DNA of 64,000 bases, taken from contig NZ_MKXO01000006.1 in NCBI RefSeq assembly GCF_001766415.1, positions 1-64,000 of the forward strand, read 5' to 3'. The position numbers and the translations under genes were made by a program. Source of the DNA: Exiguobacterium aurantiacum. Lineage in GTDB: Bacteria; Bacillota; Bacilli; Exiguobacteriales; Exiguobacteriaceae. Position 1 is the first letter of the stretch; each line of letters begins with the position of its first letter. Shown piece after piece: positions 17,001 through 25,613 of the stretch. Below the pieces are notes generated by a model. It did no database searches. It was not told the DNA's origin and was given only the letters and a program-made list of their open reading frames with translations.

Positions 17001-18036
17001 CGCCGCATGCGGCGCATGTCCACTCGCGGACGTGCAGGTCCTTCTTGCCGCCGTTCTCGCCGCAGGCCGAACAGACCTGGGTCGAGGCGAACCACGGATC
17101 GGCTTGAACGAGCGTCCGGCCGTGGAACCTGCATTTATAGGCGAGCTGGCGGACGAACTCGCCCCACCCGGCGTCCCCGATCGACTTCGCCAGGCGGCGG
17201 TCCTGCATCATCTCCCTCGGCTTCAGCGTCTCGACCACGACGACTTGGTTCTCGTCGACGATGCGTCTAGACAGCTTGTGGAGGAAGTCGTGCCGTCGGT
17301 TCTTGACCTGCTCGTGTTTCTTCGCGAGGACGAGCCGGGCCTTCTCGCGGTTCCGGCTGCCGGGCTTCTTGCGGGAGAGCGCACGCTGCGTGCGTTTGAG
17401 CCGCGCCTCGGCCTTTCGTAGGTTGCGCGGGTTCGCGATCTTCTCCGTGACGAGCGCGTCGTTCGTCATGACGGCGAAGTGCCCGAGGCCGAGGTCGATC
17501 CCGATCTTGTGCTCGGCCGGGACCCACGGCTCGTCGTCCTGCTCGACGAGGAGCGACACGAAGAACTTGCCCGTCTTCGTCATCGACACGGTCGCAGAGC
17601 GGATGGCCCCGTCGAAGATTCGGTGCTGTGTGAAGCGGATGAACCCGACCTTCGGGAGCCGGACCCGGTCCCCCTCGATGCGGATCGTGCCGTGCTGGTT
17701 GTTCGTCGTGTAGGAGGCGCGCGATTTCCGTCTCGACTTAAACACCGGAAAGCCGGCCGTCCCGGCGAAGAACTTCGCGAACGCCGCGTCGAGGTGAAGC
17801 TTCGCGTTGGCGAGCGCGAGGCTGTCCGCCTCGGCGAGGAACGGGAACAGGGGCTTGTAGGAGGCCGGCGTCGGCGGCTTCCGCTTCGGCCCGCCGTTCG
17901 CCTTCGCCTCCTCGTGGAGGGCGATGCGGTCCTCGAGCAGCTTGTTGTAGACGAACCGGGCACAGCCGATCGTCCTGACCAGAAAATCGGCCTGTTCCGC
18001 CGTCGGGTGGAGCCTGTATTTGTAGCCCTTCAGCAT
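16945..18036 (-). CDS. tnpB: RNA-guided nuclease TnpB (OrfB family)
   Basis: The 363-residue protein has an N-terminal helix-turn-helix region and a RuvC-like nuclease domain whose three acidic residues are all present: D181 in GIDLG, E269 in VVVVET and D351 in HHDRDVNAS. The zinc ribbon cysteines C322, C325, C341 and C344 are intact. TnpB proteins cut DNA guided by an omega RNA and help keep the element in the genome. Nothing indicates decay. Its GC-rich composition differs from neighbouring genes, consistent with arrival by transfer. A LexA-like palindrome lies about 90 bp upstream. Confidence 0.93.
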   Translation of the reverse strand: MLKGYKYRLHPTAEQADFLVRTIGCARFVYNKLLEDRIALHEEAKANGGPKRKPPTPASYKPLFPFLAEADSLALANAKLHLDAAFAKFFAGTAGFPVFKSRRKSRASYTTNNQHGTIRIEGDRVRLPKVGFIRFTQHRIFDGAIRSATVSMTKTGKFFVSLLVEQDDEPWVPAEHKIGIDLGLGHFAVMTNDALVTEKIANPRNLRKAEARLKRTQRALSRKKPGSRNREKARLVLAKKHEQVKNRRHDFLHKLSRRIVDENQVVVVETLKPREMMQDRRLAKSIGDAGWGEFVRQLAYKCRFHGRTLVQADPWFASTQVCSACGENGGKKDLHVREWTCAACGAHHDRDVNASLNLLGLAD

Positions 18037-18123
18037 GTCTCCCCCTCCTCTCGGCCGATGATCGTGATGAACGCCTTCCTCATCCGATACCCGCGACGGG
18101 GGAAGGGAAATCTGACGGAATTA

Positions 18124-18137
18124 CGAACTTATGTTCG
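18124..18137 (-). promoter_or_regulatory. LexA-type SOS box upstream of tnpB
   Basis: CGAACTTATGTTCG is a perfect palindrome in its arms and matches the Gram-positive LexA box CGAAC-N4-GTTCG. It lies between the left-end hairpin and tnpB, inside the element. No clear promoter is visible, so regulation is only suggested. Confidence 0.5.
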
Positions 18138-18185
18138 TCATATCTGTCACAGGGGTGGCCAAGAGGTTTATGTACGGGCGATTCA

Positions 18186-18232
18186 TCTCCCACCTACGTT
18201 GGGCCTCGCCCCAGACGCTTAGAGGTGGGAGA
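18186..18232 (-). repeat. Left-end hairpin of the TnpB element
   Basis: TCTCCCACCT (18186-18195) and AGGTGGGAGA (18223-18232) form a perfect 10-bp stem around a GC-rich loop. It marks the left end of the element, upstream of tnpB. Confidence 0.75.
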
Positions 18233-18251
18233 ATTCTCGCTTAATTATGTT

Positions 18252-18282
18252 AAAAAAAGCGCGCCGACTTGGCGCGCTTTTG
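18252..18282. terminator. Bidirectional terminator beside the siderophore gene
   Basis: AAAAAAGCGCGCC and GGCGCGCTTTT surround a five-base loop, giving runs of A and T on both sides. It ends the substrate-binding protein gene on the minus strand. Confidence 0.85.
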
Positions 18283-18283
18283 C

Positions 18284-19219
18284 TTATTTTAAGATGGTGA
18301 CGAGTTCGTCGAGTACTTCGTTGGCTGACAAGACGCCGCCTGACGTGTTCCACGTATCGTCGCTCACTTCGGTCACTTCACCGGCCTTGACGGCTTTCAA
18401 GTCTTTCCAAAGCTGGTTCGACTGCCATTCTTCGGCCGTCTTCGATCCGTCCGCACCACCGTATGTGAAGTAGACGATATGGTCGCCGTCCATTTCGGGG
18501 ATGCGTTCCAACGTGACTTCTTCAGCGAATTCCGTGCGGTCTTGTGACGCTGGGCGTTTGACGCCGACGTCGCCTAAGATGACGCCTGAGAAGCTGTCCG
18601 TGAAGTAGATGCGTGACGCGCCAGGAAGGAAACGTACGACCGACAGTTCTTTGTTCACAGCGTCGCCGAGCTCGGCTTTCGTGTCTTCGACGTGTTGGTC
18701 GTAGTCGGCTAACACATCTTTTCCTTTGTCTTCGAGGTTGAGGGCGTTCGCGTAAAGCGCGAAGTTCTCTTGCCAGTCGCCTTTAAGCGTCTCTGACATG
18801 ACCGTCGGTGCGATCGCGTTCAGCTTGTCATAGATGTTCTCTTGGCGAAGCTTCGTACCGATGATGAGGTCTGGCTCGAGTTTCGCGATCGCCTCGAGGT
18901 TGACCTCGCTCTCTGTCCCGACTTCCGTCACATCTGTCATCTCAGACTCGATGTGCGGGTACCACGGGTCACCGTTCCATGACTTGACGGCACCGACTTG
19001 TTTGACACCGAGGGCGATCAACGCCTCGGTCCCTTCGTTCGTCAAGACGACGACGCGTTTCGGTTCTGTTGGGACTTCAGCCGTGCCCATGGCGTGCTCG
19101 ACCGTGCGCGTCGCTGCTTCTTCTGATTCGTTCGAGTTGCTCGCCTCTTCCGACCCGCCGCAAGCAGCGAGGACAACGGTCAGACAGAGCGTGAGTAACG
19201 CTAATGTAAGTTTTTTCAT
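18284..19219 (-). CDS. Iron-siderophore ABC transporter substrate-binding lipoprotein
   Basis: The 311-residue protein has a lipoprotein signal ending in the lipobox LAAC with lipid-modified C20, a low-complexity linker (residues 22-38) and a FecB/FhuD-like binding domain with the usual PKRVVVLTNEGTEALIALGV start. It captures a ferric siderophore outside the membrane and delivers it to the permeases encoded divergently at 19348 and 20322. It resembles B. subtilis YfiY, but the ligand cannot be deduced. A Fur box lies in the shared promoter region. Confidence 0.92.
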   Translation of the reverse strand: MKKLTLALLTLCLTVVLAACGGSEEASNSNESEEAATRTVEHAMGTAEVPTEPKRVVVLTNEGTEALIALGVKQVGAVKSWNGDPWYPHIESEMTDVTEVGTESEVNLEAIAKLEPDLIIGTKLRQENIYDKLNAIAPTVMSETLKGDWQENFALYANALNLEDKGKDVLADYDQHVEDTKAELGDAVNKELSVVRFLPGASRIYFTDSFSGVILGDVGVKRPASQDRTEFAEEVTLERIPEMDGDHIVYFTYGGADGSKTAEEWQSNQLWKDLKAVKAGEVTEVSDDTWNTSGGVLSANEVLDELVTILK

Positions 19220-19259
19220 ATGGATAAAGTCTCCTCTGTATAGTAAGTTTTCCTTCCCG

Positions 19260-19289
19260 ACTATAAGTGATAATGATTATCACTGTCAA
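19260..19289 (-). promoter_or_regulatory. Divergent siderophore promoter with Fur box
   Basis: On the minus strand TTGACA (19289-19284) and TATAGT (19265-19260) are 18 bases apart. GATAATGATTATCACTGTC (19269-19287) lies between them and matches the Fur consensus at 17 of 19 positions. One Fur site can thus control the binding protein and, probably, the divergent permease operon. Confidence 0.9.
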
Positions 19290-19347
19290 CCCCTTTTTCT
19301 AACAGCGAGATTTTGCTATGGTAGGGGAGGAAAGAAGTGAGGAAATG

Positions 19348-20325
19348 ATGAAACCGTGGATCAAACTATTTGCCTTGATCATCGCATTACCAATCTTGAG
19401 TTATATCAGTTTACGGGTCGGCGTCATCCCGGTCGGTCACGAAGACGTGCTCGGCTTAGGTGGTGACGTATCCTCTAAGGCGATGATCGCCTTAGAGGAC
19501 AATCGGATTCCGCGGACCGCCGTCGCCCTCGTCGTCGGGAGTGTCCTCGGCTTGGCCGGACTCTTGTTTCAACTCGTGACGCGCAACCCGCTCGCGTCAC
19601 CCGATATTTTGGCCGTCAACGCCGGGGCGAGTCTCGCCATCGTGCTCGTGACGCTGTTCGGGTTCAGCAGTATCGCCTCGTTCACGACGGCCGCACTCAT
19701 TGGAGCTTTTATCGCCGGTGTCATCGTCTATCTCCTCAGCGCGAACGGTGGCAACGTCATGTATATGACGCTCGCCGGCGCATCGCTCGCGGCGCTGTTC
19801 AGTTCGTTCACCCAATCGATTATCGCGTATGAGGAAGGGGCGCTCGACGAAGTGCTATTTTGGCTGACCGGGTCAGTCGCAGGACGATCGCTGACGCTCG
19901 TGACGACGCTCTTGCCATGGATGATTGGCGCGACCGTGCTCGTCATCTTCATCAGTAAAGAACTTGAGACGTTGTCGCTCGGTGATCAAGTCGCCCGTTC
20001 GCTCGGTCAAAACGTTGGGGTTGTGAAGTTCGTCGCCGTGACGCTCGCCGTCGTCTTGTCGGCGTTCGGTGTCGCGCTGGCCGGTCCGATCGCTTTTGTC
20101 GGATTGCTCGCCCCGCACCTTGCTAGGTACATGTTCGGTACGGCGTTTTTCGCGAGGTTGCTCGGGAGCGCCCTGCTCGGAAGTGTACTGTTGCTCGCGG
20201 CCGATATTTTCGGACGTATCATTTTATTCCCCCGCGAAGTCACGGTCGGTGTCGTGCTCGCCGTCATCGGTGGAGCTTTCTTCATCTATCTCGTCAGTGC
20301 TAGACAAGGAGTCTTTAAGTCATGA
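19348..20325 (+). CDS. Iron-siderophore ABC transporter permease 1
   Basis: The protein of about 325 residues belongs to the FecCD/BtuC permease family, with around ten membrane helices and the typical RIPRTAVALVVGSVLGLAG and GPIAFVGLLAPHLAR segments. It pairs with the next permease to form the channel. ATG 19348 (or 19345) is chosen because AGTGAGG lies just upstream; the ATG at 19318 has no binding site. The 3' end overlaps the next gene by 4 bp. Confidence 0.93.
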   Translation: MKPWIKLFALIIALPILSYISLRVGVIPVGHEDVLGLGGDVSSKAMIALEDNRIPRTAVALVVGSVLGLAGLLFQLVTRNPLASPDILAVNAGASLAIVLVTLFGFSSIASFTTAALIGAFIAGVIVYLLSANGGNVMYMTLAGASLAALFSSFTQSIIAYEEGALDEVLFWLTGSVAGRSLTLVTTLLPWMIGATVLVIFISKELETLSLGDQVARSLGQNVGVVKFVAVTLAVVLSAFGVALAGPIAFVGLLAPHLARYMFGTAFFARLLGSALLGSVLLLAADIFGRIILFPREVTVGVVLAVIGGAFFIYLVSARQGVFKS

Positions 20326-21368
20326 AATCATACAGTTTTCGAAAAGGACCGTTCTCGTTCACGCTCAGGAGGCGTGAAGTCGTCTTGGCGGTTGCTTTAC
20401 TTGTCGGTCTCATCATTGCCATTTATTTAGGTCTCGCCATCGGAGAAACGTTTTTGACGCCGTGGTCACTCGGGGCACTCTTCGTCGGATCGGGTGACGC
20501 GTTCGCGGAGCTCATCGTCTACGAGTTCCGGATGCCGCGCGTGCTCATGGCGATCACCGCCGGGGCTTGTCTCGCCGTCAGCGGGCATTTGTTACAGTTG
20601 ACCATTAAAAACGAACTCGCCTCACCCGAGATTTTCGGGATCGTCGGCGGGGCCGGGGTGGCGACGGCGACGTTCTTTACCGTCTTCACCGACGAGCGGA
20701 CGAATCAGTTGTCCGTCCCGCTCGCCTATATCCCGTTCGCCTCATTTGCCGGGGCACTCGTGGTCGGGGCGTTTTTGTTTTATTTATTGAAGCGCGGCGT
20801 CCCGCCGGTCCGACTCGCACTCATCGGGATCGGGATCAGCATCTTCTCGCAAGGGCTCGTCCAGTTCATGATGCTCGCCTCGAACGTCTATCGGAAGAAC
20901 GATATTCAACAATGGTTGACCGGTACAGTGTACGCAGCGACGTGGAAGCAACTGACGATCATGGTCCCGCTCGCGATCTTATTTTTACTCGCTGCTTTCT
21001 TGATTGAACGGCACGTCCGGCCGCTCCACATCAGTGAGGCGGTCGCGACGAGCATCGGGGTGCCGGTGCGCGGGATCCAGCGGGGGACGCTCTTGTTGTC
21101 GTGTTTACTCGCCGGCATCGGTGTCGCCTTCGTCGGCGCCATCGGCTTCGTCGGACTGATGGCGCCGCATATCGCCCGCCAAGGATTGAAACTGCCTTAT
21201 GTTTGGGCGACGCTCCTCGTCGGGGCGACAATCGTCGTGTTGGCGGACGCGATCGGGCGGACGATCTTTTATCCGTATGAGCTCCGGACCGGTGTGATGA
21301 CAGCCGTCATCGGTGCGCCGTACTTCTTCTATTTACTTCGCCGTATGATGAAAGGAAGCATGAGATGA
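20322..21368 (+). CDS. Iron-siderophore ABC transporter permease 2
   Basis: The 348-residue FecCD-family permease has the segments EFRMPRVLMAITAGACLAVSG and GAIGFVGLMAPHIAR and about ten membrane helices. It forms a heterodimer with permease 1. It overlaps both neighbours by 4 bp (ATGA), so the three-gene transport operon is translationally coupled. Confidence 0.93.
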   Translation: MKSYSFRKGPFSFTLRRREVVLAVALLVGLIIAIYLGLAIGETFLTPWSLGALFVGSGDAFAELIVYEFRMPRVLMAITAGACLAVSGHLLQLTIKNELASPEIFGIVGGAGVATATFFTVFTDERTNQLSVPLAYIPFASFAGALVVGAFLFYLLKRGVPPVRLALIGIGISIFSQGLVQFMMLASNVYRKNDIQQWLTGTVYAATWKQLTIMVPLAILFLLAAFLIERHVRPLHISEAVATSIGVPVRGIQRGTLLLSCLLAGIGVAFVGAIGFVGLMAPHIARQGLKLPYVWATLLVGATIVVLADAIGRTIFYPYELRTGVMTAVIGAPYFFYLLRRMMKGSMR

Positions 21369-22168
21369 ATACATTTGATTTACAGCAAGTCGCCATCGGC
21401 TATGAACAGAAGACGGTGCTCGACGATTTGACGTTCTCGATCCCACACGGAAAGATCACCGTGCTCATCGGCGCGAACGGGTGCGGGAAGTCGACGCTTT
21501 TATCGACGCTCGCGAGGCAGCGCGACGCTTTAGCAGGCACGGTCTCGTTCCGCGATAAGCCGCTCGACGCTTACCGGGCGAAGGAAGCGGCCCGGCTCAT
21601 GGCGTTCATGCCGCAAGTGAACGTCGCTCCGGACGGCCTGACCGTCGAACAGCTCGTCCGCTTCGGCCGCTATCCGTACCAGACGTTCTTCAAGCGCTAT
21701 TCGGAAGACGATGAGCGCGCCGTCGAGCGGGCGCTCGCCTTCACAGACACGGTCTCGCTTCGAGACACGCTCGTCAGCAACTTGTCGGGTGGGCAGAAGC
21801 AGCGCGTCTGGATCGCCCTCGCGCTTGCCCAAGAGTCGGAGACGATCCTTCTCGATGAGCCGACGACGTACCTCGACATGTCGCACCAAATCGAGATCCT
21901 CGACTTGATGTACCGGTTGAACCGGTTGGAAGGCAAGACGATCATCATGGTGCTCCACGACTTGCATCTCGCTTGTCGTTACGCTGATCACGTCATCGCA
22001 CTCGCGGGCGGCAACGTCTACCGTCAAGGCGATCCGAACGACGTCGTCGATGAGACGTTCATGAAAGACGTCTTCGGCTTAAAAGTCGTCGTCACGAAAG
22101 ACCCGCTGTACGGGACGCCGCTCTGTATCCCGTACTCGCATTATGAATTGAATGAGAAACATCCTTGA
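21365..22168 (+). CDS. Iron-siderophore ABC transporter ATPase
   Basis: The 267-residue protein has Walker A GANGCGKST near residue 38, signature LSGGQKQR, Walker B ILLDEPTTYLD and the H-loop MVLHDLHLA. This is the FepC/FhuC family that energises siderophore import. It resembles B. subtilis YusV in sequence style. It is the last gene of the operon and is followed by a UUCG-loop terminator. Confidence 0.95.
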   Translation: MNTFDLQQVAIGYEQKTVLDDLTFSIPHGKITVLIGANGCGKSTLLSTLARQRDALAGTVSFRDKPLDAYRAKEAARLMAFMPQVNVAPDGLTVEQLVRFGRYPYQTFFKRYSEDDERAVERALAFTDTVSLRDTLVSNLSGGQKQRVWIALALAQESETILLDEPTTYLDMSHQIEILDLMYRLNRLEGKTIIMVLHDLHLACRYADHVIALAGGNVYRQGDPNDVVDETFMKDVFGLKVVVTKDPLYGTPLCIPYSHYELNEKHP

Positions 22169-22171
22169 ACG

Positions 22172-22197
22172 CCTAGTCTTCGGACTAGGTTTTTTTT
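22172..22197 (+). terminator. Terminator of the siderophore transport operon
   Basis: CCTAGTC and GACTAGG surround a TTCG tetraloop and are followed by eight Ts. It is a compact, strong intrinsic terminator. Confidence 0.92.
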
Positions 22198-22265
22198 CGT
22201 CTGAACCCGGGGAAGAACTAAAGGAAAGCTGATGTGTCCCTGTATGTGTAAAAGGAGGAGCCGAC

Positions 22266-22739
22266 ATGAGTAAGAAGGAAAAACAGCCGTACCATATCGT
22301 CACGTTCACGTTTCCAGAAGAGGCGATTTCGTATCAGGCGTTCAGCAAGTTGAAAAAGTATCACGCCGACGGGCTTATCGGGTTCGAACAACTCGTCGTC
22401 ATCAAGCGCGAGGACAACGGGGCGTTTTCATTTGAGGACGCGGTGCAGTTGAAACCGGTGACGAAGTCGACGAAAGGCGCGTTGATCGGGATGGCGGTTG
22501 GTATCCTCGGGGGACCGTTCGGAATTCTGTTCGGGACGCTCACCGGCGGACTGATCGGTGGGACGAAAGATTTGAAACACGTCCAAAGCATTCAAGAGAC
22601 GTTCAAACGGACCGTCGGCAACATCGAGCCCGGGCAGACCGGTGTGATGGGGATTGGGGAAGAGTTTGACCATTCGGTGCTCGACGGGCTCGCAAGCGAA
22701 CTCGGTGGGACGATTACGCGGACGGACGAAGAATTATAA
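22266..22739 (+). CDS. DUF1269-like membrane-associated protein
   Basis: The 157-residue protein has a soluble N-terminal alpha/beta region, a glycine-zipper-like hydrophobic stretch (about residues 72-99, rich in GG and GxxxG) and a C-terminal domain. This layout resembles DUF1269 proteins, which have no well-defined role. It is preceded by AAAGGAGG. It may be cotranscribed with the reductase-like gene 14 bp downstream. Confidence 0.65.
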   Translation: MSKKEKQPYHIVTFTFPEEAISYQAFSKLKKYHADGLIGFEQLVVIKREDNGAFSFEDAVQLKPVTKSTKGALIGMAVGILGGPFGILFGTLTGGLIGGTKDLKHVQSIQETFKRTVGNIEPGQTGVMGIGEEFDHSVLDGLASELGGTITRTDEEL

Positions 22740-22753
22740 GGGGGACTCGATAC

Positions 22754-23338
22754 ATGAAGATCGGGATATTAGGAGCCGGCAAGGTCGGGCGGACGCTCGG
22801 CCGCAAGTTCGAGGACGTCGGCTATGACGTGTTATACGGGACTCGGACGGAACGAGAGGGAACGATGTCGCTCCAAGAAGTAGCGTCAAACAGTGACGTT
22901 CTGTTACTGACGACACCGTTCGCGGCGGCGATCGATTTGATTCAGTCGCTCCGGGATTTGAACGACAAGATCGTTATCGATGTGACGAACCCGATCGCGA
23001 AAGAGTTTGACGCGATTGAGCGGCCGGATGGGAAGTCGGGGGCCGAACATCTGCAGGACTTGGCCCCGCACGTCCGCATCGTCAAGGCGTTCAACCAGAC
23101 CGGGGTCGAGAACTTGGAGAATCCGAACAAGTCGATGATGTTTATCGCCGGGGACGATCAGGAGGCGGTCCGGGCCGTTCAAGGCTTGGCCTCGAAGATC
23201 GGCTTCGACGCGCATACGCTCCACCACTTGAAGCTCGCCCGTGAACTCGAGTCGCTCGCCTGGCTATGGATTCATTACGCGACGAAAGAGCGGAAACATC
23301 GCAATTTCGCATTCTACTTAAAAGAGAATAGTTTCTAA
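22754..23338 (+). CDS. NADPH-dependent F420 reductase-like oxidoreductase
   Basis: The 194-residue Rossmann protein starts KIGILGAGKVGRTLGRKF, typical of NADP-binding proteins of the F420-dependent NADP reductase family, which share a fold with pyrroline-carboxylate reductase. DVTNPIAKEF and VKAFNQTGVENL match family positions. Firmicutes lack coenzyme F420, so the true substrate is unknown. It follows the DUF1269-like gene closely. Confidence 0.8.
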   Translation: MKIGILGAGKVGRTLGRKFEDVGYDVLYGTRTEREGTMSLQEVASNSDVLLLTTPFAAAIDLIQSLRDLNDKIVIDVTNPIAKEFDAIERPDGKSGAEHLQDLAPHVRIVKAFNQTGVENLENPNKSMMFIAGDDQEAVRAVQGLASKIGFDAHTLHHLKLARELESLAWLWIHYATKERKHRNFAFYLKENSF

Positions 23339-23343
23339 CCAAA

Positions 23344-23376
23344 AGACGGCCGCGTGCTTGCGTGGCTGTCTTGTTA
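23344..23376 (+). terminator. Weak terminator after the reductase gene
   Basis: GACGGCCGCG and CGTGGCTGTC form an imperfect stem followed by TTGTTAT. The tail is only moderately T-rich. Confidence 0.5.
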
Positions 23377-23441
23377 TAGATTGAGGCGGTCGGTATGGTT
23401 ATAATGATGGCGAACGCTATTTTAGCTGTAGGAGGAAACGT

Positions 23442-23600
23442 ATGGGCTTTGCCATTTTGACGTTTATCGTCGCATTCATCCACATCATCGCGGGAGCGGT
23501 CGTGTTACATAAGTATCCGCAGTATAAATCGATCGCCATCAGCGTGATTGTCCTTGGCTTCATGTATGGACTATTGACGGTCGGGTTTATCGTGTTATAA
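23442..23600 (+). CDS. Small two-TM membrane protein (52 residues)
   Basis: The frame encodes 52 residues starting MGFAILTFIVAFIH with two hydrophobic helices separated by a short KYPQYKS loop. GGAGG lies seven bases before the ATG and a terminator follows the stop codon, so the frame looks like a real small gene. The function is unknown. Confidence 0.65.
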   Translation: MGFAILTFIVAFIHIIAGAVVLHKYPQYKSIAISVIVLGFMYGLLTVGFIVL

Positions 23601-23608
23601 AGCATATG

Positions 23609-23641
23609 AGACCGGTAAAGCGACAGCTTGACCGGTCTTTT
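23609..23641 (+). terminator. Terminator of the 52-residue gene
   Basis: AGACCGGT and ACCGGTCT pair across a 14-base loop and are followed by Ts, eight bases after the stop codon. Confidence 0.8.
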
Positions 23642-23729
23642 GTCGTCAGGAACTGTGGTTGAAGTCTCCAGATAACGTGAATAGACCAAAGAGTGTCGTT
23701 GTCTGTTTTTGAACGGAAGGAGTCCTGTT

Positions 23730-24704
23730 ATGTGTACAGCCATCACGTATTCGACAAAAGACCATTATTTCGGACGCAATCTTGACCTGAACGTCTCTTA
23801 TCACGAGCAAGTGACGATCACGCCCAGGAACTATCCCTTTAAATATAGACGAGTTGGCGATGCCCCTCATCATTACGCGATGATCGGGATGGCGACAATC
23901 GTCGACGACTATCCGCTCTATTATGATGCGACAAATGAATCTGGTCTCAGTATGGCCGGTCTTAATTTTCCGGGCAACGCCGACTTCAAACCGGAAGCGA
24001 GCGGGTTAGACAATGTGTCTCCGTTCGAGTTCATCCCGTGGATACTCGGAAAGTGTGCCACGGTGGGCGAGGCGAAGCAACGACTCGAGACGATCAACTT
24101 AGTCAACATCGATTTCAGCAATGAACTGCGGCTGCATCCGCTCCATTGGATGATTGCCGACCAACAGCAGTCGATTGTCGTGGAACCACTTAAAAACGGG
24201 TTGCGTGTGTACGACAATCCGGTCGGCGTATTGACGAACAATCCTTCGTTCGACTATCAACTGTTCAATTTGAACGACTACCGCCATCTGTCGACGAAGC
24301 TACCGGACAACACGTTTGCGAAAGCACTCGAGCTCGAACCGTATTGCCTCGGCTTAGGCGGTCATGGGTTACCCGGGGACTTATCGTCGACGTCGCGATT
24401 CGTACGAGCGACGTTCGCCAAATTCAACTCGGTCTCCGGGCAGGCCGAGTCCGAGAGCGTCAGCCAGTTCTTCAAGCTGTTGGACACCGTGATGCAGACA
24501 CGGGGGCTGAACGAGGCAGCAGATGGGACGTTCGAATATACGACCTACTCGTCTTGCTGCAATATGGACCGAGGCATCTACTACTATCAAACGTATGAGA
24601 ACAGCCAGATCACGGCCGTGTCGCTGTTCAATGAAGACTTAGACGGGACGCGGCTGATTGTTTACCCGCTCGTCACCGGGCAACAGATTCATTACGCGAA
24701 CTGA
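23730..24704 (+). CDS. Choloylglycine hydrolase / penicillin V acylase family protein
   Basis: The 324-residue protein belongs to the Ntn-hydrolase family of bile salt hydrolases and penicillin V acylases. It starts MCTAITY, so removal of Met1 exposes Cys2, the catalytic nucleophile. GRNLDLN and the NESGLSMAGLNFPG segment match conserved active-site regions. Bacillus homologues such as YxeI hydrolyse penicillin V or N-acyl signals; the substrate here is unknown. I chose ATG 23730 because Cys must follow Met and AAGGAG is upstream; the ATG at 23709 would bury it. Confidence 0.9.
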   Translation: MCTAITYSTKDHYFGRNLDLNVSYHEQVTITPRNYPFKYRRVGDAPHHYAMIGMATIVDDYPLYYDATNESGLSMAGLNFPGNADFKPEASGLDNVSPFEFIPWILGKCATVGEAKQRLETINLVNIDFSNELRLHPLHWMIADQQQSIVVEPLKNGLRVYDNPVGVLTNNPSFDYQLFNLNDYRHLSTKLPDNTFAKALELEPYCLGLGGHGLPGDLSSTSRFVRATFAKFNSVSGQAESESVSQFFKLLDTVMQTRGLNEAADGTFEYTTYSSCCNMDRGIYYYQTYENSQITAVSLFNEDLDGTRLIVYPLVTGQQIHYAN

Positions 24705-24954
24705 CAACAAGCCCTCTTGCCCAGCAGAAAGCTGAAGCGAGAGAGCTTGTGTGTTATAGAGCGGAGGTTTATCGTTCGTGTTGCCAATTTTCGTATAGAC
24801 GCTCAGTCTCTTACGTTTTTACACAGTCGTCGTTTGCTTCTGTGTACCATTTTTATGTCTACGCTGCCTCAAATGTATTCTGAGTGCACGATAGTCTTTT
24901 ATGTTCACCTATCTAGTTATTAAAAACAGTATCATTCTACCAAATAGTAAATCA
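24705..24954. other. Intergenic border of an AT-rich block
   Basis: This 250-base stretch has no convincing gene. An imperfect hairpin (ACAAGC near 24709 pairing with GCTTGT near 24748) may end the acylase gene. Around 24800 the base composition shifts from host-like to AT-rich and stays so until about 36.6 kb. No integrase, repeat or tRNA marks the border. Confidence 0.5.
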
Positions 24955-25410
24955 TCATAACTTCGTTTTTTTGCCTAGTGCTGTAGAGAGCATCCAGATT
25001 TCTTTTTCAAGTTGTTCGATGTGTGATACAAAAGTATCCTCGATGGCTTCATCTCCATCTTCGAATTGCTCCATGGCTTCTTGCATCTCTTTACGAATCG
25101 CTTTAAAGTCCTCGATTATTTCTTCAATCATCATATCCGTAGAATTATTACGGTCACCTTCATTTAACGTTGCATGATCAAGGTATTCTCTCATCGTTGC
25201 GTAAGGTGTTCCATCATTCATAAGAAGACGCTCAGCCACGTCATCATAAAGTTCAGCGGTTAATTTGTATAGTTCCTCCAACTTTTCATGATATGTGAAA
25301 AAGTGTGGGCCGCTAATATACCAATGGTAGTTGTGTAATTTGACATAGAGTAGTCCGTAGTTCGCAACTTCTTTGTTCAGTGTGTCCAATGCAATCTGAC
25401 TTGCCATCAT
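24955..25410 (-). CDS. Dps/MrgA-like ferritin family protein
   Basis: The 151-residue protein has the Dps ferroxidase pattern: KLHNYHWYISGPHFFTYHEKLEELY near the N terminus holds the conserved His and acidic residues at the dimer interface. Dps oligomers bind DNA, oxidise Fe2+ with peroxide and store iron. The start at 25410 is chosen because GGAGG lies five bases upstream; an ATG at 25437 has no site. It is divergent from a peroxiredoxin gene, and the shared region holds a Fur-like box and a GGG-N4-CCC palindrome, suiting an oxidative stress role. Confidence 0.92.
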   Translation of the reverse strand: MMASQIALDTLNKEVANYGLLYVKLHNYHWYISGPHFFTYHEKLEELYKLTAELYDDVAERLLMNDGTPYATMREYLDHATLNEGDRNNSTDMMIEEIIEDFKAIRKEMQEAMEQFEDGDEAIEDTFVSHIEQLEKEIWMLSTALGKKTKL

Positions 25411-25613
25411 AAATTCCTCCAATGCATTTTTATCCATCTCTTAACAAACACATTTAAAAAAGCTGTCATCTCGATTATTATGCGATTTAAACATTCAAGG
25501 GCAACGAGAGTGTTACACATAAAAAACGAATTTCTGACAACTCTTTGGTACCCATTATATCCATATCGATAACGGCTTGGCTCAACATATGCAAAGGTCT
25601 ACGTGACAATTGA

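Larger units (their letters stand above)
16826..18240 (-). mobile_element. TnpB-only IS200/IS605-type element (IS1341-like)
   Basis: A tnpB gene is flanked by subterminal hairpins. The right-end hairpin is at 16837-16865 (CCACTT ... AAGTGG), beyond which the element ends near GTAGTTCAC. The left-end hairpin is at 18186-18232 (TCTCCCACCT ... AGGTGGGAGA). No TnpA transposase is present, so it would move only with TnpA in trans. The DNA is clearly more GC-rich than its neighbours. Outer borders are estimated to about 15 bases. Confidence 0.8.

Noticed and set aside
16873-18222. Plus-strand frames opposite tnpB
   Set aside because: Shadows produced by the high GC content of tnpB; they lack binding sites and cross the element ends.
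24717-24923. 68-codon frame in the intergenic stretch before dps
   Set aside because: No ribosome binding site and protein composition not convincing.
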